A DNA stretch of 64,000 nucleotides from Burkholderia sp. H160 (lineage in GTDB: Bacteria > Pseudomonadota > Gammaproteobacteria > Burkholderiales > Burkholderiaceae): positions 174,664 through 238,663 of the forward strand of contig ABYL01000001.1 in the NCBI GenBank assembly GCA_000173575.1, read 5' to 3'. Each line of letters begins with the position of its first letter. Position 1 is the first letter of the stretch. Both the position numbers and the translations under genes were made by a program. The notes under the pieces were generated by a model. The model did not search any database. It was not told the DNA's origin and worked only from the letters and a program-made list of their open reading frames with translations. Shown here in pieces: positions 17,548-26,519 of this stretch.

Positions 17548-18882
17548 ATGCATGACATCGACGAATTCCTGAAGAAGCACCACGTAACCGAAATCGAAGC
17601 GATCATTCCGGATATGGCCGGGATTGCGCGCGGCAAGATCATTCCGCGCAGCAAGTTCGAATCTGGCGAGTCCATGCGCCTGCCGCAGGCGGTGATGATC
17701 CAGACTGTCACCGGCGATTATCCCGAGGACGGATCGCTAACCGGCGTCACCGATCCCGACATGGTCTGCGTGCCCGATGCGAGCACCATCCGGATGATTC
17801 CGTGGGCGGTCGATCCGACCGCCCAGGTGATTCACGATTGCGTTCACTTCGACGGCACGCCGGTTGAAATCTCGCCGCGCTGCGTCTTGCGACGCGTGCT
17901 CGAACTCTACAGGGCCAAAGGCTGGAAGCCGGTCATCGCGCCCGAACTCGAGTTCTATCTGGTCGATATGAACCGGGACCCGGACCTGCCGCTGCAGCCG
18001 CCAATTGGCCGTACGGGTCGTGCGGAAACCGGACGTCAGGCGTATTCGATCGAAGCGGTCAACGAATTCGATCCGCTCTTCGAAGACATCTACGAGTACT
18101 GCGACGTGCAGGAACTGGAAGTCGACACGCTGATTCATGAAGTCGGCGCGGCGCAGATGGAAATCAACTTCATGCACGGCGATCCGTTGAAGCTCGCCGA
18201 CAGCGTGTTCCTGTTCAAGCGGACGGTGCGCGAAGCCGCGCTGCGCCACAAGATGTACGCGACCTTCATGGCCAAGCCGATGGAAGGCGAACCTGGCTCG
18301 GCGATGCACATGCATCAAAGCCTCGTCGACGAGGAAACCGGCCACAACATCTTCACTGGCACGGACGGCAAGCCAACCTCGCTTTTCACGAGCTATATCG
18401 CCGGCCTGCAGGAATACACGCCGGCGCTGATGCCGATTTTCGCGCCGTACATCAACTCGTATCGCCGCCTGTCGCGCTTCATGGCCGCACCGATCAACGT
18501 CGCGTGGGGTTACGACAACCGTACTGTGGGTTTTCGCATTCCGCATTCGGGGCCGGCCGCGCGCCGCATCGAAAACCGCATTCCGGGCGTGGACTGCAAT
18601 CCGTATCTGGCGATCGCCGCGACACTGGCCGCGGGCTATCTCGGCATGACGCAACACCTCAACGCCACCGAGCCGCTGCTCAGCGACGGTTATGAATTGC
18701 CGTACCAGTTGCCGCGCAACCTCGAAGAGGGCCTGACGCTGATGGGTGCCTGCGAGCCGATCGCCGAAGTACTCGGCGAGAAGTTCGTCAAGGCCTACCT
18801 CGCGTTGAAGGAAACCGAATATGAGGCGTTTTTCCGCGTGATCAGTTCATGGGAACGCCGCCATTTGCTGTTGCACGTTTGA
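17548..18882 (+). CDS. puuA: Gamma-glutamylputrescine synthetase (glutamine synthetase family)
   Basis: 444 residues with the glutamine synthetase catalytic layout: N-terminal beta-grasp (residues ~10-105), then ELEFYLVD, the metal/ATP loops around GAAQMEINF and MHMHQSL, and C-terminal RIENRIPGVDCNPYLAIAATLAAG. Length and the N-terminal motif IIPDMAGIARGKI are typical of PuuA-type GS-like enzymes rather than GlnA (no adenylylation-site segment). It ligates glutamate to putrescine with ATP. AGGGAG precedes the ATG. Flanked by PuuD and a polyamine aminotransferase, so both routes start here. Confidence 0.9.
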   Translation: MHDIDEFLKKHHVTEIEAIIPDMAGIARGKIIPRSKFESGESMRLPQAVMIQTVTGDYPEDGSLTGVTDPDMVCVPDASTIRMIPWAVDPTAQVIHDCVHFDGTPVEISPRCVLRRVLELYRAKGWKPVIAPELEFYLVDMNRDPDLPLQPPIGRTGRAETGRQAYSIEAVNEFDPLFEDIYEYCDVQELEVDTLIHEVGAAQMEINFMHGDPLKLADSVFLFKRTVREAALRHKMYATFMAKPMEGEPGSAMHMHQSLVDEETGHNIFTGTDGKPTSLFTSYIAGLQEYTPALMPIFAPYINSYRRLSRFMAAPINVAWGYDNRTVGFRIPHSGPAARRIENRIPGVDCNPYLAIAATLAAGYLGMTQHLNATEPLLSDGYELPYQLPRNLEEGLTLMGACEPIAEVLGEKFVKAYLALKETEYEAFFRVISSWERRHLLLHV

Positions 18883-18919
18883 GAACGGCACCCGCAAACG
18901 CAGAACCACTGGAGGGAAT

Positions 18920-20371
18920 ATGAGCTACAGAATAGAAGAACTCGCTGACGTGCAACCGGTACTATCCGCCCAACCGGCCGCAACCGCGCGGGCCGCGCAA
19001 CCAGCACCACGCAGCACTGCCGAATACCGCGCACTCGACGCCGCGCATCACATCCATCCGTTTTCGGATATGGGCTCGCTCAATCGCAGCGGCAGCCGGG
19101 TGATCGTGAAGGCCCAGGGCGTGTACCTGTGGGACTCGGATGGCAACCAGATCATCGACGGAATGGCGGGGCTCTGGTGTGTGAACGTCGGCTACGGGCG
19201 CACGGAACTCGCCGACGCCGCGTACCGGCAGATGCGGGAACTGCCTTACTACAACACCTTCTTCCGGACGACTCATCCGCCGGTGATCGAACTGTCGGCG
19301 CTGCTCGCGGAACTGGCGCCCGAGCCGTTCAATCACTTCTTCTATTGCAGCAGCGGTTCCGAAGGCAACGACACAGTGCTGCGCATCGTCCATCAGTACT
19401 GGGCGACACGAGGCAAGCCTGCGAAGAAAGTCGTCGTGTCGCGCAAGAACGGCTATCACGGCTCAACGATCGCGGGCGGCACGTTGGGCGGCATGGATTA
19501 TATGCACGAACAGATGCCGTCGAAAGTCGAGAACATCGTGCATATCGACCAGCCGTACTTTTTTGGTGAAGCCGAAGCCAATCAGACACCGGAAGAATTC
19601 GCGCTGGCCCGCGCGCAGCAACTGGAAGCGAAGATCCTCGAAATCGGCGCGGAGAATGTGGCTGCGTTCATCGGTGAGCCTTTCCAGGGAGCGGGCGGCG
19701 TAATCTTTCCGGCCTCGACCTACTGGCCGGAAATTCAGCGCATCTGCCGTAAGTACGACATTCTGCTGGTCGCCGATGAAGTGATCGGCGGTTTCGGCCG
19801 CACCGGCGAATGGTTTGCGCATCAGCACTTCGGCTTCGAGCCGGACCTGATCACGCTCGCCAAGGGCCTCACGAGCGGCTACGTGCCGATGGGCGCGGTC
19901 GGCCTGCATGATCGCGTCGCCCAGGCGATCATCGGAAACGGCGACTTCAATCACGGCCTCACCTACTCGGGCCACCCGGTGGCTGCCGCCGTCGCGCTCG
20001 CCAACCTCAAGCTGTTGCGCGACGAAAAGATCATCGAGCGCGTGAAGACCGACACCGGACCGTACTTCCAGCAGAAGCTGCGCGAGACCTTCGCGAACCA
20101 TCCGATTGTCGGCGAGATTGCCGGTGCGGGCATGGTGGCGGGGCTGCAGCTTGCGGAAGAACCACTAGCGCGCAAGCGCTTCGCCAATGGCGGCGACGTC
20201 GGCACCATCTGCCGCGACTTCTGCTTCGACGGCAACCTGATCATGCGCGCCACCAGCGACCGGATGCTGCTGTCGCCGCCGCTCGTGATCAGCAGGCCGG
20301 AAATCGACGAAATCGTGTCGAAGGCGAAAAAGGCCATCGACGCGACAGCACAACAACTCGGCATTTCGTAA
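18920..20371 (+). CDS. spuC: Putrescine/polyamine aminotransferase (class III)
   Basis: 483 residues. PLP-binding Lys315 in LITLAKGLTSGYVPMGA, the DEVIGGFGRTGEWFAHQ motif, and the start LDAAHHIHPFSD found in SpuC-type putrescine-pyruvate aminotransferases. It converts putrescine to 4-aminobutyraldehyde with pyruvate as likely acceptor, a parallel entry to the PuuA route; the aldehyde would be oxidised by the ALDH encoded at 15139-13646. GGAGGGAAT sits directly before the ATG, 37 bp after puuA. Confidence 0.85.
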   Translation: MSYRIEELADVQPVLSAQPAATARAAQPAPRSTAEYRALDAAHHIHPFSDMGSLNRSGSRVIVKAQGVYLWDSDGNQIIDGMAGLWCVNVGYGRTELADAAYRQMRELPYYNTFFRTTHPPVIELSALLAELAPEPFNHFFYCSSGSEGNDTVLRIVHQYWATRGKPAKKVVVSRKNGYHGSTIAGGTLGGMDYMHEQMPSKVENIVHIDQPYFFGEAEANQTPEEFALARAQQLEAKILEIGAENVAAFIGEPFQGAGGVIFPASTYWPEIQRICRKYDILLVADEVIGGFGRTGEWFAHQHFGFEPDLITLAKGLTSGYVPMGAVGLHDRVAQAIIGNGDFNHGLTYSGHPVAAAVALANLKLLRDEKIIERVKTDTGPYFQQKLRETFANHPIVGEIAGAGMVAGLQLAEEPLARKRFANGGDVGTICRDFCFDGNLIMRATSDRMLLSPPLVISRPEIDEIVSKAKKAIDATAQQLGIS

Positions 20372-20442
20372 CGGCGGTTCGTTCCGGCATGGGCGGCAGC
20401 AATTCAGCCCTCATGCTGGTTCTTCACATCAAGGGAAAAACC

Positions 20443-21564
20443 ATGAGCGTTAGTCATCTTCGTCATGCGGTCGCGGGGGCCGCGTTTCTCGCCCTCACGA
20501 ACTTCGCGGCTCTGTCGGTTACGCCGGCCCTTGCGGCCGACACGGAACTGAACGTCTATAACTGGTCGGACTATATCGGCAAGGACACCATCCCAGGCTT
20601 CGAGAAGCAGGAAGGCATTCACGTCAAATACGACAATTACGATAGCGACGACACCCTGCAAGCGAAGCTGCTAGCCGGTAGTTCAGGCTATGACATCGTG
20701 GTGCCGACCTCGAACTACATGGCCAAGCAGATTCAGGCCGGGGTCTATCAGAAGCTCGACAAGTCGAAGTTGCCGAACCTGGTGAATCTCGATCCTATTC
20801 TGATGAAGATGATTGCCGACGCCGACCCGGGCAACCAATACGGTGTGCCGTGGGCGTATGGCACGGACGGTATCGGCTACAACCTTCAGGAGGTCCAGAA
20901 AGCACTCGGCGCGAACGCGCCTGTGGACAGCTGGGCACTCGTGTTCGATCCGGCCAATATCTCGAAGCTCAAAAGCTGCGGCGTGTCGATCCTCGACCAG
21001 GCCGTCGACGTGTTCGCTGCGACGCTGCAATACATGCATAAAGACCCGAACAGCACGAACCCCGCCGACTATCAGGCCGCCTTCGAAGTGCTGAAGAAAA
21101 TCCGCCCATATATCACTCAGTTCAATTCGTCGGGCTACATCAATGACCTCGCCAATAACGACGTATGTGTCGCGCTCGGCTGGTCCGGCGACGTGGGCAT
21201 TGCAGGCCGGCGCGCCGAAGAAGCCAAGCGTTCGTATCAGATCAAATTCTCGAACGTGAAAGAGGGCGGTCTGCTGTGGTTCGACGTGATGGTGATCCCG
21301 AAAGACGCACCGCATCCCGAAGCCGCGATGAAATGGATCAACTACATCTCGGACCCGAAGGTCAACGCTGGCATCACCAATGAAGTGTTTTACCCGACCG
21401 CGAACAAGGCAGCGCGCCAGTACGTCACGCCAGCCGTCGCTCAGGACAAAACCGTTTATCCGGGTGATGAGGTGTTGAGCAAGATGACCCTCATGAAGCC
21501 GGTTCCAACGGACATTCTGCGCCTTGAAAACCGTCTTTGGGCCCAGCTCAAAACCGGCCACTAA
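20443..21564 (+). CDS. potF: Putrescine-binding periplasmic protein, PotF type
   Basis: 373 residues from ATG 20443 (an upstream in-frame ATG at 20389 would add a non-signal leader). Sec signal peptide ending ALAAD near residue 30. The mature start VYNWSDYIGKDTIPGFEKQ and the following LLAGSSGYDIVVPTSNY match PotF/SpuD closely; the ligand-shaping Trp/Tyr in WAYGTDGIGYN and Asp/Trp in LGWSGDV are present. It delivers putrescine to the PotGHI transporter encoded downstream. Lies 71 bp after the aminotransferase. Confidence 0.9.
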   Translation: MSVSHLRHAVAGAAFLALTNFAALSVTPALAADTELNVYNWSDYIGKDTIPGFEKQEGIHVKYDNYDSDDTLQAKLLAGSSGYDIVVPTSNYMAKQIQAGVYQKLDKSKLPNLVNLDPILMKMIADADPGNQYGVPWAYGTDGIGYNLQEVQKALGANAPVDSWALVFDPANISKLKSCGVSILDQAVDVFAATLQYMHKDPNSTNPADYQAAFEVLKKIRPYITQFNSSGYINDLANNDVCVALGWSGDVGIAGRRAEEAKRSYQIKFSNVKEGGLLWFDVMVIPKDAPHPEAAMKWINYISDPKVNAGITNEVFYPTANKAARQYVTPAVAQDKTVYPGDEVLSKMTLMKPVPTDILRLENRLWAQLKTGH

Positions 21565-21594
21565 TTAAGACCTCGATATTGAGCAATCGATCTC

Positions 21595-21624
21595 GCGCTC
21601 AGGGATCGCTCGAGCCCTGAGCGC
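21595..21624. terminator. Perfect 10-bp hairpin between potF and potG
   Basis: GCGCTCAGGG (21595-21604) and its exact reverse complement CCCTGAGCGC (21615-21624) flank a 10-base loop, 30 bp after the potF stop. No T-run follows. Placement after a binding-protein gene suggests mRNA stabilisation or partial termination, which would give more PotF than transporter subunits, a common arrangement in ABC operons. Confidence 0.6.
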
Positions 21625-21778
21625 ATCAATCGCAGTAACGGTAGTCAGCCTGCACGCTTTTTGGGTCCCACCGGCGCGCAGTCCCATGTTTTTCCGATCG
21701 CAGCGCATGTTGCGAGTCGCTTGCCGCGCCTCGTATGGAGACACTTGCGCCCGCGATCCGTAAGGAAATGGTCACATC

Positions 21779-22942
21779 ATGATCTCGACGACTTCCAGAA
21801 GCGCAGCCGGCGCCGGCCAGACGGTCCGCCCAGCGGTAACAGCAAAATCGAAAACGGATGAATTCGTCCGCATCGAAAATGTCGTGAAGAAGTTCGGCGA
21901 CAGCACAGCTGTCGACAACGTCAATCTGAGCATCGCCAAGAACGAGTTGTTCGCGCTGCTCGGCAGCTCCGGCTGCGGCAAGTCCACGCTCCTGCGTATG
22001 CTGGCGGGACTCGAAACGGTCACGTCCGGGCGGATCTACGTCGACGGCGAAGATCTCGCCGCGATGCCGCCGTACAGGCGACCGGTCAACATGATGTTCC
22101 AGTCGTATGCGCTGTTCCCGCACATGAGTGTCGAGGCGAACATCGCGTTCGGTCTGAAGCAGGAAGGCACGCCGAAGAACGAGATGAAAGAGCGTGTCGC
22201 CGATGCGCTGAATCTCGTGCAGATGAGCAAATACGCTCAACGCAAGCCGCAACAGCTCTCAGGCGGCCAGCAGCAGCGTGTGGCGCTTGCCCGTTCGCTG
22301 GTCAAGCGTCCGAAGCTGCTGCTGCTCGACGAGCCCATGTCGGCGCTCGACAAAAAGATCCGTCAGAAGACCCAGCTCGAACTGGTGAACATCATCGAGA
22401 AGGTCGATGTGACCTGCGTGATGGTCACGCACGATCAGGAAGAAGCGATGACGATGGCTGGCCGACTTGCGGTAATGAGCGAGGGGCGCATCGTGCAGAT
22501 CGGTTCGCCCAGCCAGGTGTACGAGTTTCCGAATAGCCGCTTTTCCGCCGAGTTCATCGGTTCGACGAATCTGTTCGAAGGCACGGTGGTCGCGGACGAA
22601 CCAGACCACATTTTCGTCGAAAGCGAAGACCTCGAATCGCGCATCTACGTGAGCCACGGCATTACCGGACCGCTCGGCATGCCGGTGGGCATTTCGGTGC
22701 GCCCCGAGCGCGTGAGGGTGTCGCTCGAACGGCCCGCCGCTCTGTACAACTGGGCGCGCGGCGTAGTCTCCGACGTCGCGTACATGGGCAGCTATTCGCT
22801 CTACCACGTGCGTCTGCCAAGCGGCAAGACAGTAGTGTCGAGCCTCTCGAGCTCGCATTTGATGAGCGAAGGTGCGCCGTCGTACAACGATGACGTGTTC
22901 GTCTACTGGTCGCCCGCTAGCGGCGTGGTACTGACGCAATGA
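21779..22942 (+). CDS. potG: Putrescine ABC transporter ATPase, PotG type
   Basis: 387 residues. Walker A GSSGCGKST at residues 62-70, MMFQSYALFPHM Q-loop, LSGGQQQRVALARSL signature, LLLLDEPMSALD Walker B and VMVTHDQEEA switch, then a TOBE_2 C-terminal domain. The ~30-residue N-terminal extension before the fold is typical of PotG. GTAAGGAA is a usable ribosome site. Ends in an ATGA overlap with potH. Confidence 0.9.
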   Translation: MISTTSRSAAGAGQTVRPAVTAKSKTDEFVRIENVVKKFGDSTAVDNVNLSIAKNELFALLGSSGCGKSTLLRMLAGLETVTSGRIYVDGEDLAAMPPYRRPVNMMFQSYALFPHMSVEANIAFGLKQEGTPKNEMKERVADALNLVQMSKYAQRKPQQLSGGQQQRVALARSLVKRPKLLLLDEPMSALDKKIRQKTQLELVNIIEKVDVTCVMVTHDQEEAMTMAGRLAVMSEGRIVQIGSPSQVYEFPNSRFSAEFIGSTNLFEGTVVADEPDHIFVESEDLESRIYVSHGITGPLGMPVGISVRPERVRVSLERPAALYNWARGVVSDVAYMGSYSLYHVRLPSGKTVVSSLSSSHLMSEGAPSYNDDVFVYWSPASGVVLTQ

Positions 22943-23916
22943 GAAATCCCGCTACCACCTCCGCTACCGTGCGCAGCGCGCCGTCCTCCGGCAGCCGTAC
23001 GCCGGGCTCGCTGAAGAGATGTCTTTCGATGCTGGCGCCGTCCGGCCGCACGACCGTAATCGGCGTGCCGTTTCTCTGGCTCACGGTGTTCTTCGCGTTG
23101 CCGTTCGTGATGGTGCTGAAGATCAGCTTCGCCGATCAGCGCATGGGCATTCCGCCGTACACGGAGCTCGTGGCGCTGAAGGACGGCGTGGTGCGGCTAT
23201 CGATGCAACTGGGCCATTACGCGTTTCTTTTGCAAGATGATCTGTACATCGCCACGTACATCAGTTCGTTGAAGATGGCGGCCGTTTCAACGTTCTTCTG
23301 CCTTCTGACCGGGTATCCGATTGCGTACTATATCGCCCGCTCGGAACCTGCCAAACGCAACCTGTTGATGATGGGCGTGATGCTGCCGTTCTGGACGTCG
23401 TTCCTGATTCGCGTCTACGCGTGGATCGGCATTCTGAAGGACGACGGTCTGCTCAATCACACGCTGATGTCGATCGGCATGATCCATTCTCCACTGCGCC
23501 TCTATCACACGGATATCGGCGTCTATATCGGCATGGTCTATTCGTACCTGCCGTTCATGGTGATGCCGCTGTATGCGCACCTCGTGAAGATGGACCTCAC
23601 GCTACTCGAAGCCGCCTACGACCTCGGTTGCAAACCGTGGACTGCGTTCACGCGCATTACCTTGCCGCTCTCGAAGAGCGGAATCATTGCGGGCAGTTTG
23701 CTGGTGTTCATTCCGGCGGTCGGCGAATACGTGATTCCGGAACTGCTCGGCGGCGCCGACACGCTGATGATCGGCCGCGTGATGTGGGATGAGTTCTTCA
23801 ACAACATGGACTGGCCGATGGCGTCCGCAGTCGCCGTCGCGATGGTGCTGTTGCTGCTCGTGCCGATGGCAGTGTTCCAGTACTACCAGGTCAAGGAACT
23901 GGAGGGGGCGAAATGA
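22939..23916 (+). CDS. potH: Putrescine ABC transporter permease, PotH type
   Basis: 325 residues, six membrane helices after a ~45-residue cytoplasmic N-terminus. The EAA loop is LEAAYDLGCKPWTAFTRITLPLSKSG. The LPFWTSFLIRVYAWIGIL segment is strongly characteristic of PotH/PotB. Start overlaps the potG stop by 4 bases and its own stop overlaps potI the same way, so the three are translationally coupled. Confidence 0.9.
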   Translation: MRNPATTSATVRSAPSSGSRTPGSLKRCLSMLAPSGRTTVIGVPFLWLTVFFALPFVMVLKISFADQRMGIPPYTELVALKDGVVRLSMQLGHYAFLLQDDLYIATYISSLKMAAVSTFFCLLTGYPIAYYIARSEPAKRNLLMMGVMLPFWTSFLIRVYAWIGILKDDGLLNHTLMSIGMIHSPLRLYHTDIGVYIGMVYSYLPFMVMPLYAHLVKMDLTLLEAAYDLGCKPWTAFTRITLPLSKSGIIAGSLLVFIPAVGEYVIPELLGGADTLMIGRVMWDEFFNNMDWPMASAVAVAMVLLLLVPMAVFQYYQVKELEGAK

Positions 23917-24824
23917 TCAAGCCGAATAAAGCGCTCTCCAATAGCGTACTGACTCTCGGATTTCTCTTCCTCTATATCCCGATCATTAGCCTCGTGGTGT
24001 ATTCGTTCAACGAGTCGAAGCTCGTCACGGTGTGGTCCGGCTTCTCGTTCAAATGGTATGGCGCCCTGTTCGAGGACGGCGAGTTACTGAGTGCCGCGTG
24101 GCTCTCGCTGAAGATCGGCTTGCTGACTGCGTGCGCATCCGTCGTGATCGGCACGTGGGCCGGCTTCGTGCTGGCGCGCTTCGGACGTTTTCGCGGCTTC
24201 ACGATGTTCGCCGGCATGATCAACGCGCCGCTCGTGATTCCTGAAGTGATTCAGGGTATCTCGCTGCTATTGCTGTTCGTCGCGCTCGAACAGATGCTCG
24301 GCTGGCCGAAGGGAAGGGGGCTGTTCACGATCTGGATCGGTCACGTGATGCTGTGCGTCTCCTACGTGGCGATCATCGTGCAATCACGGGTGAAGGAGCT
24401 TGACAGATCGCTCGAAGAAGCTGCCCTCGATCTCGGCGCAACGCCCTTAAGGGTCTTCTTTCTTATCACGTTGCCGCTGATTTCGCAGGCGCTGATGTCC
24501 GGGTGGCTGCTGTCGTTCACGCTCTCCTTCGACGACCTCGTGCTCTCAGCCTTCCTGTCCGGCCCCGGCTCGACCACGCTGCCGCTGGTCGTGTTTTCGC
24601 GCGTGCGTCTCGGCCTGAACCCGGAAATGAACGCACTCGCCACGATCTTCGTCACTTTTGTGACGATCGGCGTGATCGCAGTGAACCGCTGGATGCAGTT
24701 GCGTGAGCGCAAGCGCGAACGCGACACGCAGATGGCTTTCGCGATCGCCGAAGCCGCCGAACCTTTCCCTTTAGCACCGCAGCAAGCCACCGTACGAAAT
24801 TCGCTCGATGCGGCACGCATCTAG
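23913..24824 (+). CDS. potI: Putrescine ABC transporter permease, PotI type
   Basis: 303 residues, six helices, EAA loop LEEAALDLGATPLRVFFLITLPLISQ. The C-terminal cytoplasmic tail of about 45 residues (after VIAVNRWMQ) is longer than in E. coli PotI. Completes the inner-membrane pore with PotH. Followed after 33 bp by the DUF3138 gene on the same strand. Confidence 0.9.
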   Translation: MIKPNKALSNSVLTLGFLFLYIPIISLVVYSFNESKLVTVWSGFSFKWYGALFEDGELLSAAWLSLKIGLLTACASVVIGTWAGFVLARFGRFRGFTMFAGMINAPLVIPEVIQGISLLLLFVALEQMLGWPKGRGLFTIWIGHVMLCVSYVAIIVQSRVKELDRSLEEAALDLGATPLRVFFLITLPLISQALMSGWLLSFTLSFDDLVLSAFLSGPGSTTLPLVVFSRVRLGLNPEMNALATIFVTFVTIGVIAVNRWMQLRERKRERDTQMAFAIAEAAEPFPLAPQQATVRNSLDAARI

Positions 24825-24857
24825 CCATTTGCAATACGACCAACAAGGAGAATTTGC

Positions 24858-26447
24858 ATGAGAATGAAGCTCATCTGTCTGCTGGTGGCGGGGAGTCTGC
24901 CTGGCATGGCCATGGCCGATACCACCAGCGACCAGATCAAAGCTCTGCAGGCCCAGCTCAACGCGCTGCAAATGGAGGTGAAGCAGTTGCGGGCTGAGGT
25001 CGCGTCGAAACCGAAGGCGGCTATTTCGGGGAACACCGCCACAGCGGCCACAATTGCTCCTGCGCCGGACGTGGCGGCCGCGCCGGTGGATGTCTGGTCG
25101 CCGGACTATGGCCGTGCTCGGGCCGTGCTTACCAACGACGAAGTCACCGCGATGAAGCAACAGATCGCCAACCAGCAGTTGAAGGTCGACTCGCTCGAAG
25201 ACGCGGCGCAGACCGGGCCGATCGCGGGCCTCTCAGTGACGGGGTATCTCGATCCGACCTATATTTACAACCGCGCGCAGAGCAGTGCGTCGTTCCTGTT
25301 CGCGAATCACGAGAATGTCTATACGTACTACAACAGCACGTTCGGCGATCTGTACCTCGACATCAAGAAGACCTTCGGGGTCGGCCCGATGGCGCCGTCG
25401 GCCGAAGTCACCTTGATGCCCAATCGTGGCAATGGCATTACGCTGCTGCAGAATTCGCACGGCGGAATCGGCAACAACATCCTGAACACGGCGGTGGTCA
25501 CCGTGCCGTTGTCGGCAACCACCTCGTTCGTTACCGGTCTGATTCCGAGCTTCGGCGGTTATGAAGTGCAGCAGTCGAATCAGATGCTGACACTCACTCA
25601 CAACCTGCTTTATGACTTCTCCGATCCGGGCAGCTACGTTGGGGCCGGTGCGAACTATACGAAGGGCAACTGGGCGTGGAAGTTCTTCCTTGGCAATGAG
25701 CAATATCGGACGTTCGGCGCGGTCACGCAAACCGGCACCAACGCGCTCGGCGACCCGATCACGACCAGCAACAAGATTCCGACGTTCACCGCGCGTACGG
25801 ACTACACGTGGTCGAGCGCACTGGATGTCGGCGGCTCGTTCAATATCGGCCGTCAGACCTTGCCGAGTGCGACCAATGCCGAGACGGGTGCAGTCACTTT
25901 CGGGGTAGGCGGACAGTCGCCGAGTTCGGGCGGCACGTTCTTCTTTACCGAAGCGGACTTGACCTACCTGCTCGCGGACGTGCAGTACAACGCCGAAATC
26001 GACTACGGCCAGCAGCAGAACGCCGCATTCAATGGCGGCCAGGCGCAGTGGTATGGCCTTTCGCTGCTCGCGCACCGCAAGTTCAACTTGCCGGTGGTGG
26101 GCCGCATGGGTGCGACGGCGCGTTATGACCTGCTGGTCGACAGTAAGAACGGCGGTGGTGGCGGCGGGATCGCGCTCAATTCTAACGGCATGGACACGTC
26201 CAACGGCTTCGGCATCGGCGCGGACTGCCTCGCCAATTCGAAGGCGGGCGGCGGTCTGGGTTTCGAGTGCAAGGGCGCGACCCGGCAGGACGTCGCGTTC
26301 GATCTGTTGTTCTTTCCGACCCAGCAGATCATCGTCAAGGTGGAGTACCGCCACGACTGGGCAAACAACAAGGTGTTCCTGAAGAACGACGGCTCGTACG
26401 GCAAGTCCAACGACCTGTTCGCAACGCAGTTCATCTACTCGTTCTAG
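24858..26447 (+). CDS. DUF3138-family putative outer-membrane porin
   Basis: 529 residues. Sec signal peptide (1-~20, MAMADT), then a coiled coil (residues ~22-50, IKALQAQLNALQMEVKQL), a short linker, and a long beta-rich domain with alternating polar/hydrophobic strands that ends in FIYSF, a terminal aromatic typical of outer-membrane beta-barrels. The coiled-coil-plus-barrel layout resembles trimeric porins with periplasmic coiled coils. I recognise it as DUF3138. AAGGAG precedes the ATG. Position directly after potFGHI suggests an outer-membrane channel for the same substrate. Confidence 0.75.
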   Translation: MRMKLICLLVAGSLPGMAMADTTSDQIKALQAQLNALQMEVKQLRAEVASKPKAAISGNTATAATIAPAPDVAAAPVDVWSPDYGRARAVLTNDEVTAMKQQIANQQLKVDSLEDAAQTGPIAGLSVTGYLDPTYIYNRAQSSASFLFANHENVYTYYNSTFGDLYLDIKKTFGVGPMAPSAEVTLMPNRGNGITLLQNSHGGIGNNILNTAVVTVPLSATTSFVTGLIPSFGGYEVQQSNQMLTLTHNLLYDFSDPGSYVGAGANYTKGNWAWKFFLGNEQYRTFGAVTQTGTNALGDPITTSNKIPTFTARTDYTWSSALDVGGSFNIGRQTLPSATNAETGAVTFGVGGQSPSSGGTFFFTEADLTYLLADVQYNAEIDYGQQQNAAFNGGQAQWYGLSLLAHRKFNLPVVGRMGATARYDLLVDSKNGGGGGGIALNSNGMDTSNGFGIGADCLANSKAGGGLGFECKGATRQDVAFDLLFFPTQQIIVKVEYRHDWANNKVFLKNDGSYGKSNDLFATQFIYSF

Positions 26448-26459
26448 TCCGACGTGCCT

Positions 26460-26503
26460 CGCGCGTGGCCTGAGTTTTTAACGGCCGCGCGCGCCGGATT
26501 TTT
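26460..26503 (+). terminator. Probable intrinsic terminator after the DUF3138 gene
   Basis: CGCGCGTGGCC (26460-26470) pairs with GGCCGCGCGCG (26483-26493) with a single wobble, loop of 12 bases, followed by CCGGATTTTTCC. It sits 13 bp past the stop and before the first oxidase gene, so the oxidase genes may need read-through or their own promoter. Confidence 0.65.
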
Positions 26504-26519
26504 CCCCCTTGCTCAGCCT

